From the NCBI GenBank assembly GCA_963691705.1, contig OY829539.1, forward strand, positions 18,150,407 to 18,214,406: DNA of 64,000 nt, read 5' to 3'. Below, one piece after another: positions 32,648 to 43,862 of the stretch. How positions within the stretch are numbered: the first letter of the stretch is position 1; each line of letters starts with the position of its first letter. Origin of the DNA: Viola odorata. Its lineage: Eukaryota > Streptophyta > Magnoliopsida > Malpighiales > Violaceae. The position numbers were made by a program, and so were the translations under genes. A model generated the notes under the pieces. It had not been told where the DNA came from. It did no database searches and saw only the letters and a program-made list of their open reading frames with translations.

Positions 32648-34638
32648 GGCTCTGGGCGGGGTTGCTCAGCAACCGCCGCCGGACCTATATCATCAGCCGC
32701 ATCCCCATGCACTGCTCTTCTCTTCTTGTGCAAAAAGGACGACGGACTACTACTATCACCATCATCCAAGTCATATCCTCTTCTCTTCCCAGTAATCGTG
32801 ACTTGGGGACGAGGTCCCCTGGCCTTGTGGCGCGGCACACTCTTCCGAGCTGTGTGCAACACCTTGGCACGACGAGGAACCGAGGTCTTATTTCGAGCCC
32901 CAGTAACGTCCACATGTCGAAGGGCCCCTTTAATTAACTCAGAGGAATTAAAAATAGTCCCTGCCTCATTTAAGTCTGGCAATTCAGGAGAAAAAGGATG
33001 AGGAATATCCTCTGGGTCCTCTTCTGGGTCTTCCTCTTCTGCTTCAACCAAAACAGCATCAGGTTGGGCTATCGGGCCCTCCAAGCCCGCTCCCAAGCCA
33101 GCCAAAAGAGTCAGGCTGCTGCCAGCCCGCTCGCTGGGCCGTGGGGAAAGCTGAGGCCCAAACGCTGGGCGCTGACCAGGCCACGCACGCCCTCCGCTTC
33201 TTTCAGCTCCATCAGCTGCTGCCTCCAACGGCCCAGGCCCAAGAAGGCCAGTTTCAGCCCGAGCGCCTGCCAACCGCGTCCTGACCACCTGGGCCCCGCA
33301 AGGCACGCTTGGCCCATCTCGTCGCTCCAACCCATTTCCCGTCCTCTCTCCACCTGACAGCAGCCCACTATTATTATTATTTCTCAACTCAGAAAATCCT
33401 GGGCTTAAATCAGCAGCCCTCTCCTTTCCCTTCCCATTATCCGCATTATTATGTCCACGTTCATTAAAGGAACGGAACGATTGCAAGAGATGATTCTCAA
33501 GCGAACGAAAATCCTTGCCCGAATCCTGCAACTGCTCCAGTACCCCACCTTCTATCACCACTCTTTTCAACCGCTCCACCACCTGGTCCATTAGGGAGCC
33601 ACCACCACTGCCCCTCCCCTCGATGGCCAAGTCACTTCCCCTCCCTACCGGGCTCGAAACTGAGCTGTCCATGGGAATAAAATTAGCTTGACTAGGACCT
33701 GGCCTCCAAGAAACAGAATTGAGTCTTGAATCCCCACTAACAAAAGACCTTCCGGACTCACCACCTTGACGGGAGGGTTTAAAAAACTTTTCATACGGGA
33801 GGGATTGATTGCCTAGAGGATCAGTACCAAATCGAACTCTACAGTTCTGGTGGACATGTCCCAATATGCCACAAAAGTAACAAACATTTGGCAATTTTTC
33901 GTATTCCGTATTAATAATAATTTTTTTACCCAACGAATTGAAAAATTGTACCTCAGTCACCAGAGGGCGCTCCACATTGATCAAGACCCGCGCTTTCACC
34001 CAACCCCTGAATTGATTAAGGTCATCCTGATCTACAGATACAAAAGAACCCAACCTATTACCCATAATCCTAATGTTCTCTTTGGTTCGGAGGTTTAGGG
34101 GGACATCATGGATACGAACCGAGAAAACAGAATGAATCAATTCGATGTCCTGGAGTTGCTCATCCCCGAGAACCCTCTTTAGTACCACTAGATTTCGGTT
34201 CCACAACCAAGGGGTTCGATCAAAAACCCGAATCAAATCATCCTCCCTTTCAAACTGAAACAGAAAGCGGTTCGATGCAATTGTCGTAACCTGCATCTCC
34301 CCCAATAGGCACCATAGGGCCCTCATCCGATTAAGAAAGGCCCCAGTGGCTCCCAAGGTAAGCCCCCGATCCCCACAAACCTTCCCAAGCAGGAAGAAGC
34401 AGTTAATTTCAGTCCGGACATTCTCCATCACCAAACACTCAGTGTTTCCCTGCTCTGATTCCGCCCCACCCAAAGACCCTGATCTACCCATTCTCGATAC
34501 GGACATTCCTAGGTGAAAGTCTATTCTCTTAAGGAGGAAGCGGGTGTATAATAAATTGAGAGCAAGAACGAAAGAGACAGAGGATGAAAAAACTTGCTGG
34601 TTGTGAAAAGGTGGATACTTGACGCTATGAGAATGCAT
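32644..34638 (-). CDS. LINE ORF1: RNA-binding gag-like protein (DUF4283, zinc knuckle)
   Basis: The ORF encodes up to 664 residues without a stop. A better start may be the ATG at 34506 (MSVSRMGRSG...), because the first 44 residues are hydrophobic and not typical of the family. The DUF4283 domain covers the stretch around FLFQFEREDDLIRVFDRTPW. The zinc knuckle is CYFCGILGHVHQNC (33885-33841). The C-terminus is Pro/Gly-rich, then basic (KKRRA). The protein coats LINE RNA as a ribonucleoprotein. Its TGA overlaps the ORF2 ATG as ATGA, so ORF2 is probably translated by termination-reinitiation. Confidence 0.88.
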   Translation of the reverse strand: MHSHSVKYPPFHNQQVFSSSVSFVLALNLLYTRFLLKRIDFHLGMSVSRMGRSGSLGGAESEQGNTECLVMENVRTEINCFFLLGKVCGDRGLTLGATGAFLNRMRALWCLLGEMQVTTIASNRFLFQFEREDDLIRVFDRTPWLWNRNLVVLKRVLGDEQLQDIELIHSVFSVRIHDVPLNLRTKENIRIMGNRLGSFVSVDQDDLNQFRGWVKARVLINVERPLVTEVQFFNSLGKKIIINTEYEKLPNVCYFCGILGHVHQNCRVRFGTDPLGNQSLPYEKFFKPSRQGGESGRSFVSGDSRLNSVSWRPGPSQANFIPMDSSVSSPVGRGSDLAIEGRGSGGGSLMDQVVERLKRVVIEGGVLEQLQDSGKDFRSLENHLLQSFRSFNERGHNNADNGKGKERAADLSPGFSELRNNNNSGLLSGGERTGNGLERRDGPSVPCGAQVVRTRLAGARAETGLLGPGPLEAAADGAERSGGRAWPGQRPAFGPQLSPRPSERAGSSLTLLAGLGAGLEGPIAQPDAVLVEAEEEDPEEDPEDIPHPFSPELPDLNEAGTIFNSSELIKGALRHVDVTGARNKTSVPRRAKVLHTARKSVPRHKARGPRPQVTITGKRRGYDLDDGDSSSPSSFLHKKRRAVHGDAADDIGPAAVAEQPRPEP

Positions 34639-35007
34639 ACTTAAAACAGTAAGGTAAAAAGGAAATTACTTGGGCTAGAGATCTACTAAGACAAGGAGAG
34701 TGCAAACGGATTACTAGCTAAGATTGTGCACAACGTTAAAATCAAATCAAAACAGCAAATATAGATGTGGGAATCAAATAATACAATATGGATAGGCAGG
34801 AGATTTAAATTCAAGATTCAAAATTAATGATTTAATTCCAAATATTAAAGAGATAATAAATTAAAAGGAGACTTACTAGAAGCCAATGCTAAGATGAGGA
34901 GGACCTCTGCCACCCAGGCTGGTTGATCTCATGAAGAGATTTTGAGAGCTTTTTGGGAGAAAAAACCCTGCTAATGAGTTTGTATTCGTATTGTATCTGA
35001 TACTTTT

Positions 35008-36019
35008 GAGCTGAGTATCCATAGATAACGTAATATTCATTAATTTGGTAAATATAAATATGTATGAACATGGGAAATGGATACGATGCCGTATAAAAAA
35101 AAAATTAGGATACGATGCGGTATAAAAAAAAAATTATGACGGAGGGAAATTATTAAATATTATTTATGGAAATTAGAAGAGCCGGATTCAATTTTATTTA
35201 TAAAATAATTTAAAATAAAAAATAAAATAAGGAATGATGTGACCATAATAATTTATTTATGCTTTAAAAAAAATGTTGAATACATTTTTTCTTCTAATCT
35301 CACATTTGACTCCATCTAGAAGTACAATAATATTTTTAATTTTGTTTTTTAAATAGCATAAAAAGTCAAAACTGCAACAATTTTTTATTTATAATTAGTT
35401 GGTTTCTTCTTTTCATTCCTATTATAATATCAATGCTTAATAAATTATTTATTTTGATTTATATATTGCTGATATCCGCGTAAAAAGTTCTTAATACCTC
35501 TAATCCACGACCATCTCTTTGTCCTTACCTAAAAAAACAAGTAAACAGTGACAAATTTCGTTGCCGACGTTGAAAGAATTTGTATACCTCTAATCCACAA
35601 CCATCTCTTTGTCCTTAACCAAAAAAACAAGCAAATCAGTGTTTTGCAGAACAATAACATGTTCAATTTCTCTTGTTAGTTAGCCTTTGTTAGTTTAGGT
35701 TGCATTCCAAATTGTAGCAGAATATATTCAATAACTCTAAACCAAACAAACTTTCTATTCTATAAATACTGACGGATAATTAGATACTTATATAGACGTA
35801 CTCGTACATTTGCGTACGAGTATAACATAAATAAAATAATACTTTTATCTTTCAAGTAAGAAAATATTTATTCTTTTAACATTTAACCCTTTAAAAATTA
35901 ATCTTTTATATTTTAATCTCATTTTATAACTAAAATTGAAAAAAAATGAAAGAAAGTGGAGGAGGAGTGGAGTACATCAACAGTCTATCATCCCTCCCAA
36001 AAAGTCCCTTCTAACAGTC
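35008..36019. other. Upstream region of the GH3 gene
   Basis: AT-rich non-coding DNA. A 57-bp block (atacctctaatccac...) is repeated at 35494-35551 and 35584-35641. The proximal part should hold the promoter of the gene starting at 36488. Confidence 0.45.
35494..35641 (+). repeat. Direct repeat, 90-bp period
   Basis: Two copies of atacctctaatccacRacca followed by tctctttgtccttaMc and an A-run/acaag block start at 35494 and 35584. Non-coding. Confidence 0.7.
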
Positions 36020-36027
36020 TATAAATA
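36020..36027 (+). promoter_or_regulatory. Likely TATA box of GH3 gene 1
   Basis: tataaata lies about 100 bases before a probable 5'-UTR splice donor and follows an AT-rich promoter. It is the best core-promoter match upstream of the gene. Confidence 0.5.
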
Positions 36028-36117
36028 CCATTCCTATCCTCAGCTAACTCCATCTCTGATTTCACTGAAAAAAAGTTGTTGGAGACACCATATTGGCTTT
36101 TGCTTTCTTCTTTCATT

Positions 36118-36430
36118 GTAAGCTCTAAGTTCTTACTCTCGTTTCCCCCCTAACTAGTTTTCGTTTTGTAAGTTCTTCAAATCTCTGTGTCTGTTTTCTG
36201 AGAAAAAAAGATTTGAAGTGGAAATGCCACCACCAAAATGTTAACTTTATACCATAACCGTCTCTCTTTCTTTAAGATCATATGTTTAAGTTGAGGAGTG
36301 TTTGTTTAAGTTCCAATTTTCTTGTCGTTGTCCTTTTCAAAGGTCTTTAATATTCTTTTTTTCGGTTTCTTGAGAATATATATACATTCAAGTGGAAGAA
36401 TTGTTTTGATTGGTTCTGGTTTGTTGACAG
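36118..36430 (+). other. Probable 5'-UTR intron of GH3 gene 1
   Basis: A good donor (attg|gtaagc shape at 36118) and acceptor (ttgttgacag, ending 36430) bracket 313 bases rich in T between the TATA box and the ATG at 36488. This is inferred from splice-site shape only. Confidence 0.45.
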
Positions 36431-36487
36431 ATATCCTAATTCTTCATTATTTGCTGGAAGGCTTTCTTGTTTGCAAGTGATAAGAAA

Positions 36488-39400
36488 ATGGCAAGAAGAA
36501 TTCCCATCTTCTTGATGGGGCTTGCTCTGCTCTGGGCAGCTGTAGTGGTAGAAGCAGATTACAAGGCATATAAAGATCCCAAACAACACTTAAATGTTCG
36601 CATCAATGACTTGATGAAGAGGATGACATTAGCAGAAAAGATTGGGCAAATGACCCAGATCGAGCGTGGTGTTGCATCTGCTGAGGTGATTCAGAAATCC
36701 TTTATAGGTAATTAATCATCTTCAACCCCTGATTTTGTTGTTTTTCCTTCTTCTTATTTTTGGGTTTAAAGTGAGTAACTTGTGTAGCAAAGATTAGAAA
36801 TAAAATATGCATCTGCATTAGAACTAGTGAGAGAGGTTTGCTGTCTTTAGAGACCTTGCGCCTCGAGCTCAGAGTAGTTGGCACCCAATGTGGTGACCGG
36901 ATACCGAATGATGTTAGAAAAAAAAAGATTTAGAAATGAAAATAAAGTTGTGGTTTTTTGTTTGGCTAGGGAGTGTATTGAGTGGAGGAGGGAGTGTTCC
37001 ATTTAAACAGGCATCTGCAAAAACTTGGGTTGACTTGGTGAATAGTTTCCAGAAGGGTGCTTTATCCACCCGGCTCGGAATTCCTATGATTTATGGGATT
37101 GATGCTGTTCATGGCCATAACAACGTCTACAAAGCAACAATTTTCCCTCACAACGTAGGCCTTGGAGCTACCAGGCAAGCAAATATGTCTTTTCTTCTGC
37201 TAAATAATTAAGCATTAAACTATCTAATTTTAGACAACTAATTTGATGAAATCATTCTAAGGAAACAAAGGGGAAAAGGGTCACTCTCTTAGTGGTTGGG
37301 CGTATCTTTTTGCTTTCTTGTAACCATTCACATGGAAACGTGAGGATATGATGTAACTTCGGTCAAGTTATGATAATATTTATATCTGTAAAAAGTGCTG
37401 ATAGGTGTTATTACAAGATGTAGCATATGAGTAATATTCAAAGTTTAGATTCTATTTGTCTACTCCTGCTGCTTGAAAAACAAAAGATTTGTTAACAATC
37501 TATATATCACAAGCTATTGGATCAATACATTAACATTTTGATAACGAATGAAGCAGGGACCCTGAACTTGTTAAGAGGATTGGAGGTGCAACTGCACTTG
37601 AAGTGAGAGCAACAGGCATCCCTTATACATTTGCACCTTGTATTGCAGTATGCGATCGATCCATGTCTCTAATCCAACCATTAGATACTTTATCCTTGAA
37701 AGTTGATGCTATCTGCTGCTAATTCAAACTATACATCTACGAATACAGGTCTGTAGAGATCCAAGATGGGGTCGGTGCTATGAAAGCTACAGCGAAGATC
37801 CGAGGATTGTTCAAACAATGACTGAGATTATACCTGGATTGCAAGGAGATATCCCTGCTGGTTCACCAAAGGGTGTACCCTATGTTGCTGGAAAGTAAGA
37901 ACTTTTTCCTTCCTTTGTTTTGCAATTTGCATATCTCCAATCCAGTCCTTAATTAAAAAGATCAGATTAGTCAACTGGTTTATCATGTCTGATCTGTCAT
38001 GTTTATCATCTATTATAAGATGCAAAATATAATTTTGGCTTCTTCTCACGCGTGTGGTGGAGTGGTCTAAGTTCTTGATTTTCTGGAACCAGTACGTTTT
38101 GATATTTTAGTTCCATGATTGCAACTATTTTGGACTCTTTTGTATGATTGAAGTCTTAATGGTGCAAGTCATGTTCTCTCGTGGAATTATTGCTGATGGC
38201 GTTTCTTATAAAATGGGATGGACAAGAGCCCCACTTCTATTATCATTGCTCACAAGTTTTGACTTTTCCAGACACTAGCATTTGCTGCTCTCCACGTCTG
38301 CAGAACCATTCTCAATCATTTGTCCTTTTCTTTTCTTTTGTTAATTCCATTTTCCTTTTCCCTTTTGGTGAGGGAAAGTCTGCGGAATTTGGGATCTTGG
38401 GACATTTTCCCAAGATAGTTTACATCTCCAACATCCAGAAAGGGATATTTTCTGCTGCATAAACTAACCTCATTAAAGGATTTATTTGTAAAAAGAGATT
38501 ATTATTATCATGTTGGTAGAATTTTAAGACATTAACTTGAATTATTTGTTCAGTTCCTGACGTGCTTGTGTTGGCCTGGCACAGAACAAAAGTTGCAGCT
38601 TGTGCAAAGCATTATGTAGGTGACGGTGGAACAACACATGGCATTAATGAGAACAATACAGTGACAAGCAGACATGGTTTACTCAGCACCCACATGCCAG
38701 GTTACTATAACTCAATCATCAAGGGTGTATCAACGGTCATGATCTCTTATTCTAGCTGGAATGGACTTAAAATGCATGCTAACCGTCAGATGATCACTGG
38801 CTTTCTAAAGGGAACTCTACGCTTCAGGGTAAAACTTCTATTCCCCTTGCAAATGTAGCTATTTCTTCTCTGTTTTAATATTTTCCAATGAAATATAATG
38901 AGAAGCTTTTAGCTCAGTCGTACTTCTTGCAAAGCCAGCATAAGCTAGGTCTTGACTTCGAGTCTTCTAACGCGTTATGTGCAAATTCTGTTAGGGTTTT
39001 GTCATCTCGGATTGGGAGGGCATTGACAGGATCACATCACCACCTCATGCTAACTACACATATTCCATCCTAGAAGGAGTTGGTGCTGGAATTGACATGG
39101 TAAACTCATTATAGTTTTCAGTAATTTATATAATTTCTTCAAGCTCTCATTGTTTGATCCAACTTCCGTTCTTTTCTGATCCTCGTTCTGGCAATGCGGA
39201 CAGATCATGGTTCCCAACAACTATCAAGAGTTTATTGATGGCTTAACATCCCTTGTGAAAAATAAATTCATTCCCATGAGCCGAATTGATGATGCTGTGA
39301 GGAGAATCTTGCGCGTGAAGTTCGTGATGGGTCTATTTGAGAACCCATTAGCTGATTACAGTTTGGTCAACCAGCTAGGAAGTCAGGTCAGTTTTCTCCG

Positions 39401-40332
39401 TCCAATTTAACATAGATAAACCCCAATCATGTATCGCCATATGAGTTAGTAAAACTGTTAGTATTTGAAAAAAAAGGTGGTTATCTGTAGTGTTATTATG
39501 TAAAGAAACATACTCATGTTTATCTTACCATGAAAACAGGAGCATAGAGAGTTGGCTAGGGAAGCTGTGAGGAAGTCACTTGTGCTGCTAAAGAATGGCG
39601 AAGCCGCTGACAAGCCATTGTTACCCCTCCCCAAGAAAGCATCGAAAATACTTGTCGCTGGAAGCCATGCAGACAATCTTGGGTACCAATGCGGTGGATG
39701 GACAATCGAATGGCAGGGACTCAGTGGCAACAACCATACAAGTGGTACATTAATCTCTGCTTAAGCTACTACATTTTTGAGAACTAAGTCTTGTGATTTG
39801 TTGTTTGATGAAGTTAGCTATTTGTCACTAATTGCAATGTTGAATAGGTACCACAATCCTCAGTGCTATTAAAAGTACAGTTGATTCAAGCACTGAAGTT
39901 GTCTACCAGGAAAATCCTGCAGCAGACTATGTCAAGTCCAGTGGCTTCTCTTATGCCATTGTTTTAGTAGGGGAGCGCCCTTATGCAGAGACCCAGGGAG
40001 ACAGCATGAACCTGACAATTGCTGAACCGGGCACGACCACCATCCAGAATGTCTGTGGATATGTGAAATGCGTTGTCGTCGTTATCTCCGGCCGTCCTGT
40101 TGTAATCCAACCATACCTCAACTCAATTGATGCACTTGTTGCTGCCTGGCTTCCTGGAACTGAAGGGAAAGGTGTTGCTGATGTTTTGTTCGGTGATTAC
40201 AGCTTCACAGGCAAGCTTTCGCGCACATGGTTCAAGACTGTAGATCAGCTGCCTATGAATGTTGGTGATAAACATTATGATCCACTTTTCCCATTTGGAT
40301 TTGGCCTTACCACCGAACCTACAGCGGCCTAA
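36488..40332 (+). CDS. Apoplastic GH3 beta-glucosidase / beta-D-glucan exohydrolase (intact)
   Basis: Nine exons give a full 627-residue protein: 36488-36707, 36970-37174, 37557-37647, 37749-37894, 38585-38828, 38995-39099, 39204-39386, 39540-39744 and 39848-40332. Exon phases all agree. Intron 2 is a GC-AG intron; the others are GT-AG. The first 23 residues ([15 protein letters not shown]...VVEA) form a signal peptide, so the enzyme is secreted to the cell wall. It removes glucose from the non-reducing ends of beta-glucans and oligosaccharides. The GH3 nucleophile is Asp308 in [12 protein letters not shown]. Glu514 in PYAETQGDS is the likely acid/base by analogy with barley exohydrolase ExoI. 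Substrate-pocket motifs ([26 protein letters not shown]) are intact. Length fits plant members. The ATG is the first in frame with a signal peptide. A damaged tandem copy lies 0.9 kb downstream. Confidence 0.93.
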
Positions 40333-41209
40333 TAGTAGCACAAGCATTCAGAATTTTGGTAAATGACAGATCATTCTTGTCGTAGGTGACTATTAGTTGA
40401 GATGTATTTTACCAAACGTGTTATTCCTACACAAATTCAATAAAGTCAGTAAATTTTGGGCGAACTTCTTTTTCTCCAGTCGGCTTAGTGCATGTATGGC
40501 TTCCTTCAAGAATCTTTTTAATGTCTTGCTTAAACTGTAAAAAAGAAGACAGGCTAAGTTTTATAGCAAAAGGTGAAATCTGTAAACCTTGGCAGGGACC
40601 GGATCGAATTTGAATTCTGCATACTTTGACAGGTCTGCATAGATTCAATGTAGGGTAGGTGATCGATCCGAGGATTCTAAAATTAACAACATTCAAGCCT
40701 AATAGTTCTGATTCTCTCGTAACTAGAGGGCCAAAAAGGATCAAGAACTCATAGGCATTTCCGTTCTTGAATGCTGACGATTTTCATTAACTGTAAACAT
40801 TAGGAATATCAGATAGGACCATGCATTAATTGATGACCAAGTAAAACATCTGCAGAGGACAGATAACTGAGCAGAACATGTTATTACAGTAACTAACGTT
40901 TATTTTAATGTCTTTTTTCTGCAATAGCGTTGACTAATCTATTCTTATGGGATATGAGCACCTAACGTTATTATTAAAAAGTGCTTATTAGATATCGAAA
41001 GATTCGGTTTGAATTAAGAATTCTACAGCTTGCATCACAGTGTCCTTTTTCTTTCTTTACAAGTATTTATATGTTCTGGGTGTCATGACAATCCTTTCCT
41101 TCTTGGGAACATGATCATTTCTTGTCTTCTTCAATAAGAAACACTGATTCTTGTAACACATCTGATGTTGTGGGATTAATTCGTGTCGTGGGATTACAAA
41201 GGATCGAAA
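40333..41209. other. Intergenic region between the tandem GH3 copies
   Basis: This holds the 3' UTR of gene 1 and the promoter of gene 2. A weak TATA-like tatttatat lies at about 41065. No other gene is visible. Confidence 0.5.
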
Positions 41210-43862
41210 ATGGCAAGAAAATATGTGCTCCTGATGGGGCTGGTGTTTCTCACCTGGGCAGTTCTGGCAGAAGTAGAAAATGTTTCATCAAAGAAGAAAG
41301 GAGCAGACTATGTGGCATATAAAGATCCAAAAGCACCAGTAGAAATCCGTGTCGAGGACCTGCTAAAGCGGATGACATTGGAGGAAAAAGTTGGCCAAAT
41401 GACACAAATCGATCGCAGAGCTACAACAGCTGAGGTGATGAAGAAATATTTCATAGGTGAGCACCTTTCATTTTTTCCCCCATTTCTTTTGCTTCTTTAG
41501 ATTGTAATGTATAACAAGGATAAAGAATTCTGTTCTTGTTTTTATTGGCAGGAAGTGTGTTGAGTGGAGGAGGGAGCGTTCCATCAAAAATGGCTCCTGC
41601 TAAAGCTTGGATTAGAATGGTAAATGATTTCCAGAAGGGTGCTTTATCTACTCGCCTCGGAATTCCAATGATTTATGGAATTGATGCTGTTCATGGTCAC
41701 AACAATGTTTACGAAGCAACAATATTTCCTCATAACGTAGGGCTTGGAGCCACAAGGCAAGTCAAAATTTATCTCCTTGTACTTAGTAATCATCAAATTT
41801 TAAGGATTATCTGATATAAACACTTGATAGCTCTCATCCTGCTGAATGTAAACTAGGGACCCGCAACTTGTTAAGAGGATTGGAGCTGCAACCGCGCTTG
41901 AAGTTAGAGCTACAGGCATTCCATATACATTTGCACCTTGTATTGCGGTTTGTGATTGTCCTCTGATCCACTTGTCAAAATTCTGATTCTCTTTGCTAAT
42001 TCCTACGCTATACAGGTCTGTAGAGATCCGAGATGGGGTCGTTGCTACGAAAGCTATAGCGATGATCCCAAGATTGTTCAAGACATGACTGAGATTATAC
42101 CTGGATTGCAAGGAGACATCCCTGCTGGCTATCCAAAGGATTACCCCTATGTTGGTGGGAAGTAAGAACATGCTCGACTTGATTTTTTTTTTTTTTTGCT
42201 AGCTGCTAACATTTTTTTAACTTGTTTTGATTTTCACAGAACAAAAGTAGCAGGTTCTGCAAAGCATTTTGTGGGTGATGGTGGAACCACAAAAGGAATT
42301 AATGAGAACAACACAGTAGTAAGCAGAGATGGATTGTTCAAGATCCACATGCCAGCGTACTATGACGCAGTCAGCAAGGGTGTCGCGACTATCATGGCCT
42401 CCTACTCAAGCTGGAACGGAGTTAAGATGCATGCTAACCGCGAACTGCTCACTGACTTTCTCAAGAACACTCTTCGTTTCAAGGTAAAATCTATTCCCTT
42501 CAAGACTTGAAAGAATCTTTCTATCATTCATGTTCAGTTTAAACTTTGGAATCAATAATCGGGGACTACTATTTTGAAATTTCTGTCGATTGCTTCAGGG
42601 TTTTGTCATATCAGATTGGGAAGGTATTGACAGGATCACCGATCCTCCACATTCTAACTACACATATTCGATCGAAGCATCAGTCAATGCTGGAGTTGAC
42701 ATGGTAAATTGACTCCCTTATAGCCTTCTCAAGTTTTCTTTGTTTCCTTGCCATTTTTACTGCTAAATTCTTTCTGGCAATGATTTTCAGGTCATGGTTC
42801 CCTACACGTACACTGAATTTATCAATGGCCTAGTATCTTTGGTGAAAAAGAATGTGGTCCGCATGAGCAGAATTGATGATGCAGTGAGTAGAATTTTACG
42901 AGTGAAATTCGTGATGGGGCTTTTCGAGAATCCAATGGCAGATGACAGTCTAGTGAAACATCTAGGTTCTAAGGTTGGTTATTTTTGTAACTAGACAGGA
43001 ATGCACTCAGATTTGTTTTTCTTATATTTTTACCTACAATGAATATAGGAGCATAGAGAATTGGCCCGGGAAGCTGTTAGGAAATCGCTTGTGCTGCTGA
43101 AAAATGGGAAAAGTACTGACAAACCATTGCTGCCCCTTCCAAAGAAAGCATCTAAAATACTTGTAGCAGGCACCCATGCCGACGATCTTGGGAATCAGTG
43201 CGGCGGGTGGACAATAGAGTGGCAATAACCTTACAAAAGGTAACATTCTAGTTCCTGCAATAAACTAACTTCCTCAAAGTCTTTAAAGTTTCAATCATTT
43301 AAAACTAAAGTTGCTATCCTGACCAGGTACAACAATCCTGGACGCTATTAGAGGCACTGTGGACAAGAAAACTAAAGTTGAATTCAAGCAAAATCCTAAG
43401 GCGAAAGTCATCAAGTCCGGTGGCTTCGACTACGCCATCGTTGTAGTAGGAGAGATGCCATATGCAGAGACTGAAGGGGACAGCTTGAACTTGACAATTC
43501 CTGAACCCGGACCAAGCACGATCAAGAATGTCTGTGGAAATGTTCAATGTGTTGTTGTTGTCATCTCGGGTCGCCCTGTTTGCATCCAACCATATTTGGA
43601 CTCAATCGACGCGCTTGTCGCTGCCTGGCTTCCCGGAAGTGAAGGCCAAGGTGTAGCTGATGTTTTGTTTGGTGATTATGGATTTACAGGGAAACTTGCA
43701 AGAACATGGTTCAAAACTGTGGATCAGCTGCCCATGAATCTTGGTGATGAGAAGTACAATCCACTATTTCCATTCGGATTCGGGCTCACCACCTATCCTG
43801 TTCTTCCTAACAATACGAACTATGAGTTGTATAATTTTCTTCAAGTATATGATTTTTTTTAA
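41210..43862 (+). pseudogene. Second GH3 beta-glucosidase copy, broken by a 14-bp deletion
   Basis: The exon structure matches gene 1: 41210-41456, 41552-41756, 41857-41947, 42016-42161, 42240-42483, 42599-42703, 42791-42973, 43049-43239 and 43327-43862. Exons 2-7 are identical in length to gene 1 and intron 2 is again GC-AG. Exon 8 is 191 bases, not 205: the WQGLSGN coding stretch has lost 14 bases, probably between two TGGCA direct repeats still seen in gene 1. The shift meets TAA at once (43226-43228), so the product would be 466 residues, keeping the nucleophile (GFVISDW) but losing the second domain with the acid/base. Exon 9 is still well conserved, so the break looks recent. The C-terminus is extended (..[12 protein letters not shown]..). 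The deletion could also be a segregating allele or an assembly error. Confidence 0.88.

Larger units (their letters stand above)
28521..34992 (-). mobile_element. Near full-length L1-type LINE
   Basis: This 6.5-kb non-LTR retrotransposon is on the minus strand. It has a 5' leader of about 350 bases, ORF1 (34638-32644), ORF2 (32647-28550), a 3' UTR of only about 16 bases and an A-tail of about 13 (T-run at 28522-28533). A perfect 15-bp target duplication, gtatctgatactttt, flanks it (28511-28525 and 34993-35007), partly merging with the tail. The intact duplication and near-open frames point to a recent insertion. A single nonsense codon in ORF2 probably makes this copy inactive. Confidence 0.95.

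Noticed and set aside
33111..33368. ORFs overlapping LINE ORF1 on both strands
   Set aside because: Shadows of the GC-rich Pro/Gly/Ala region of ORF1.
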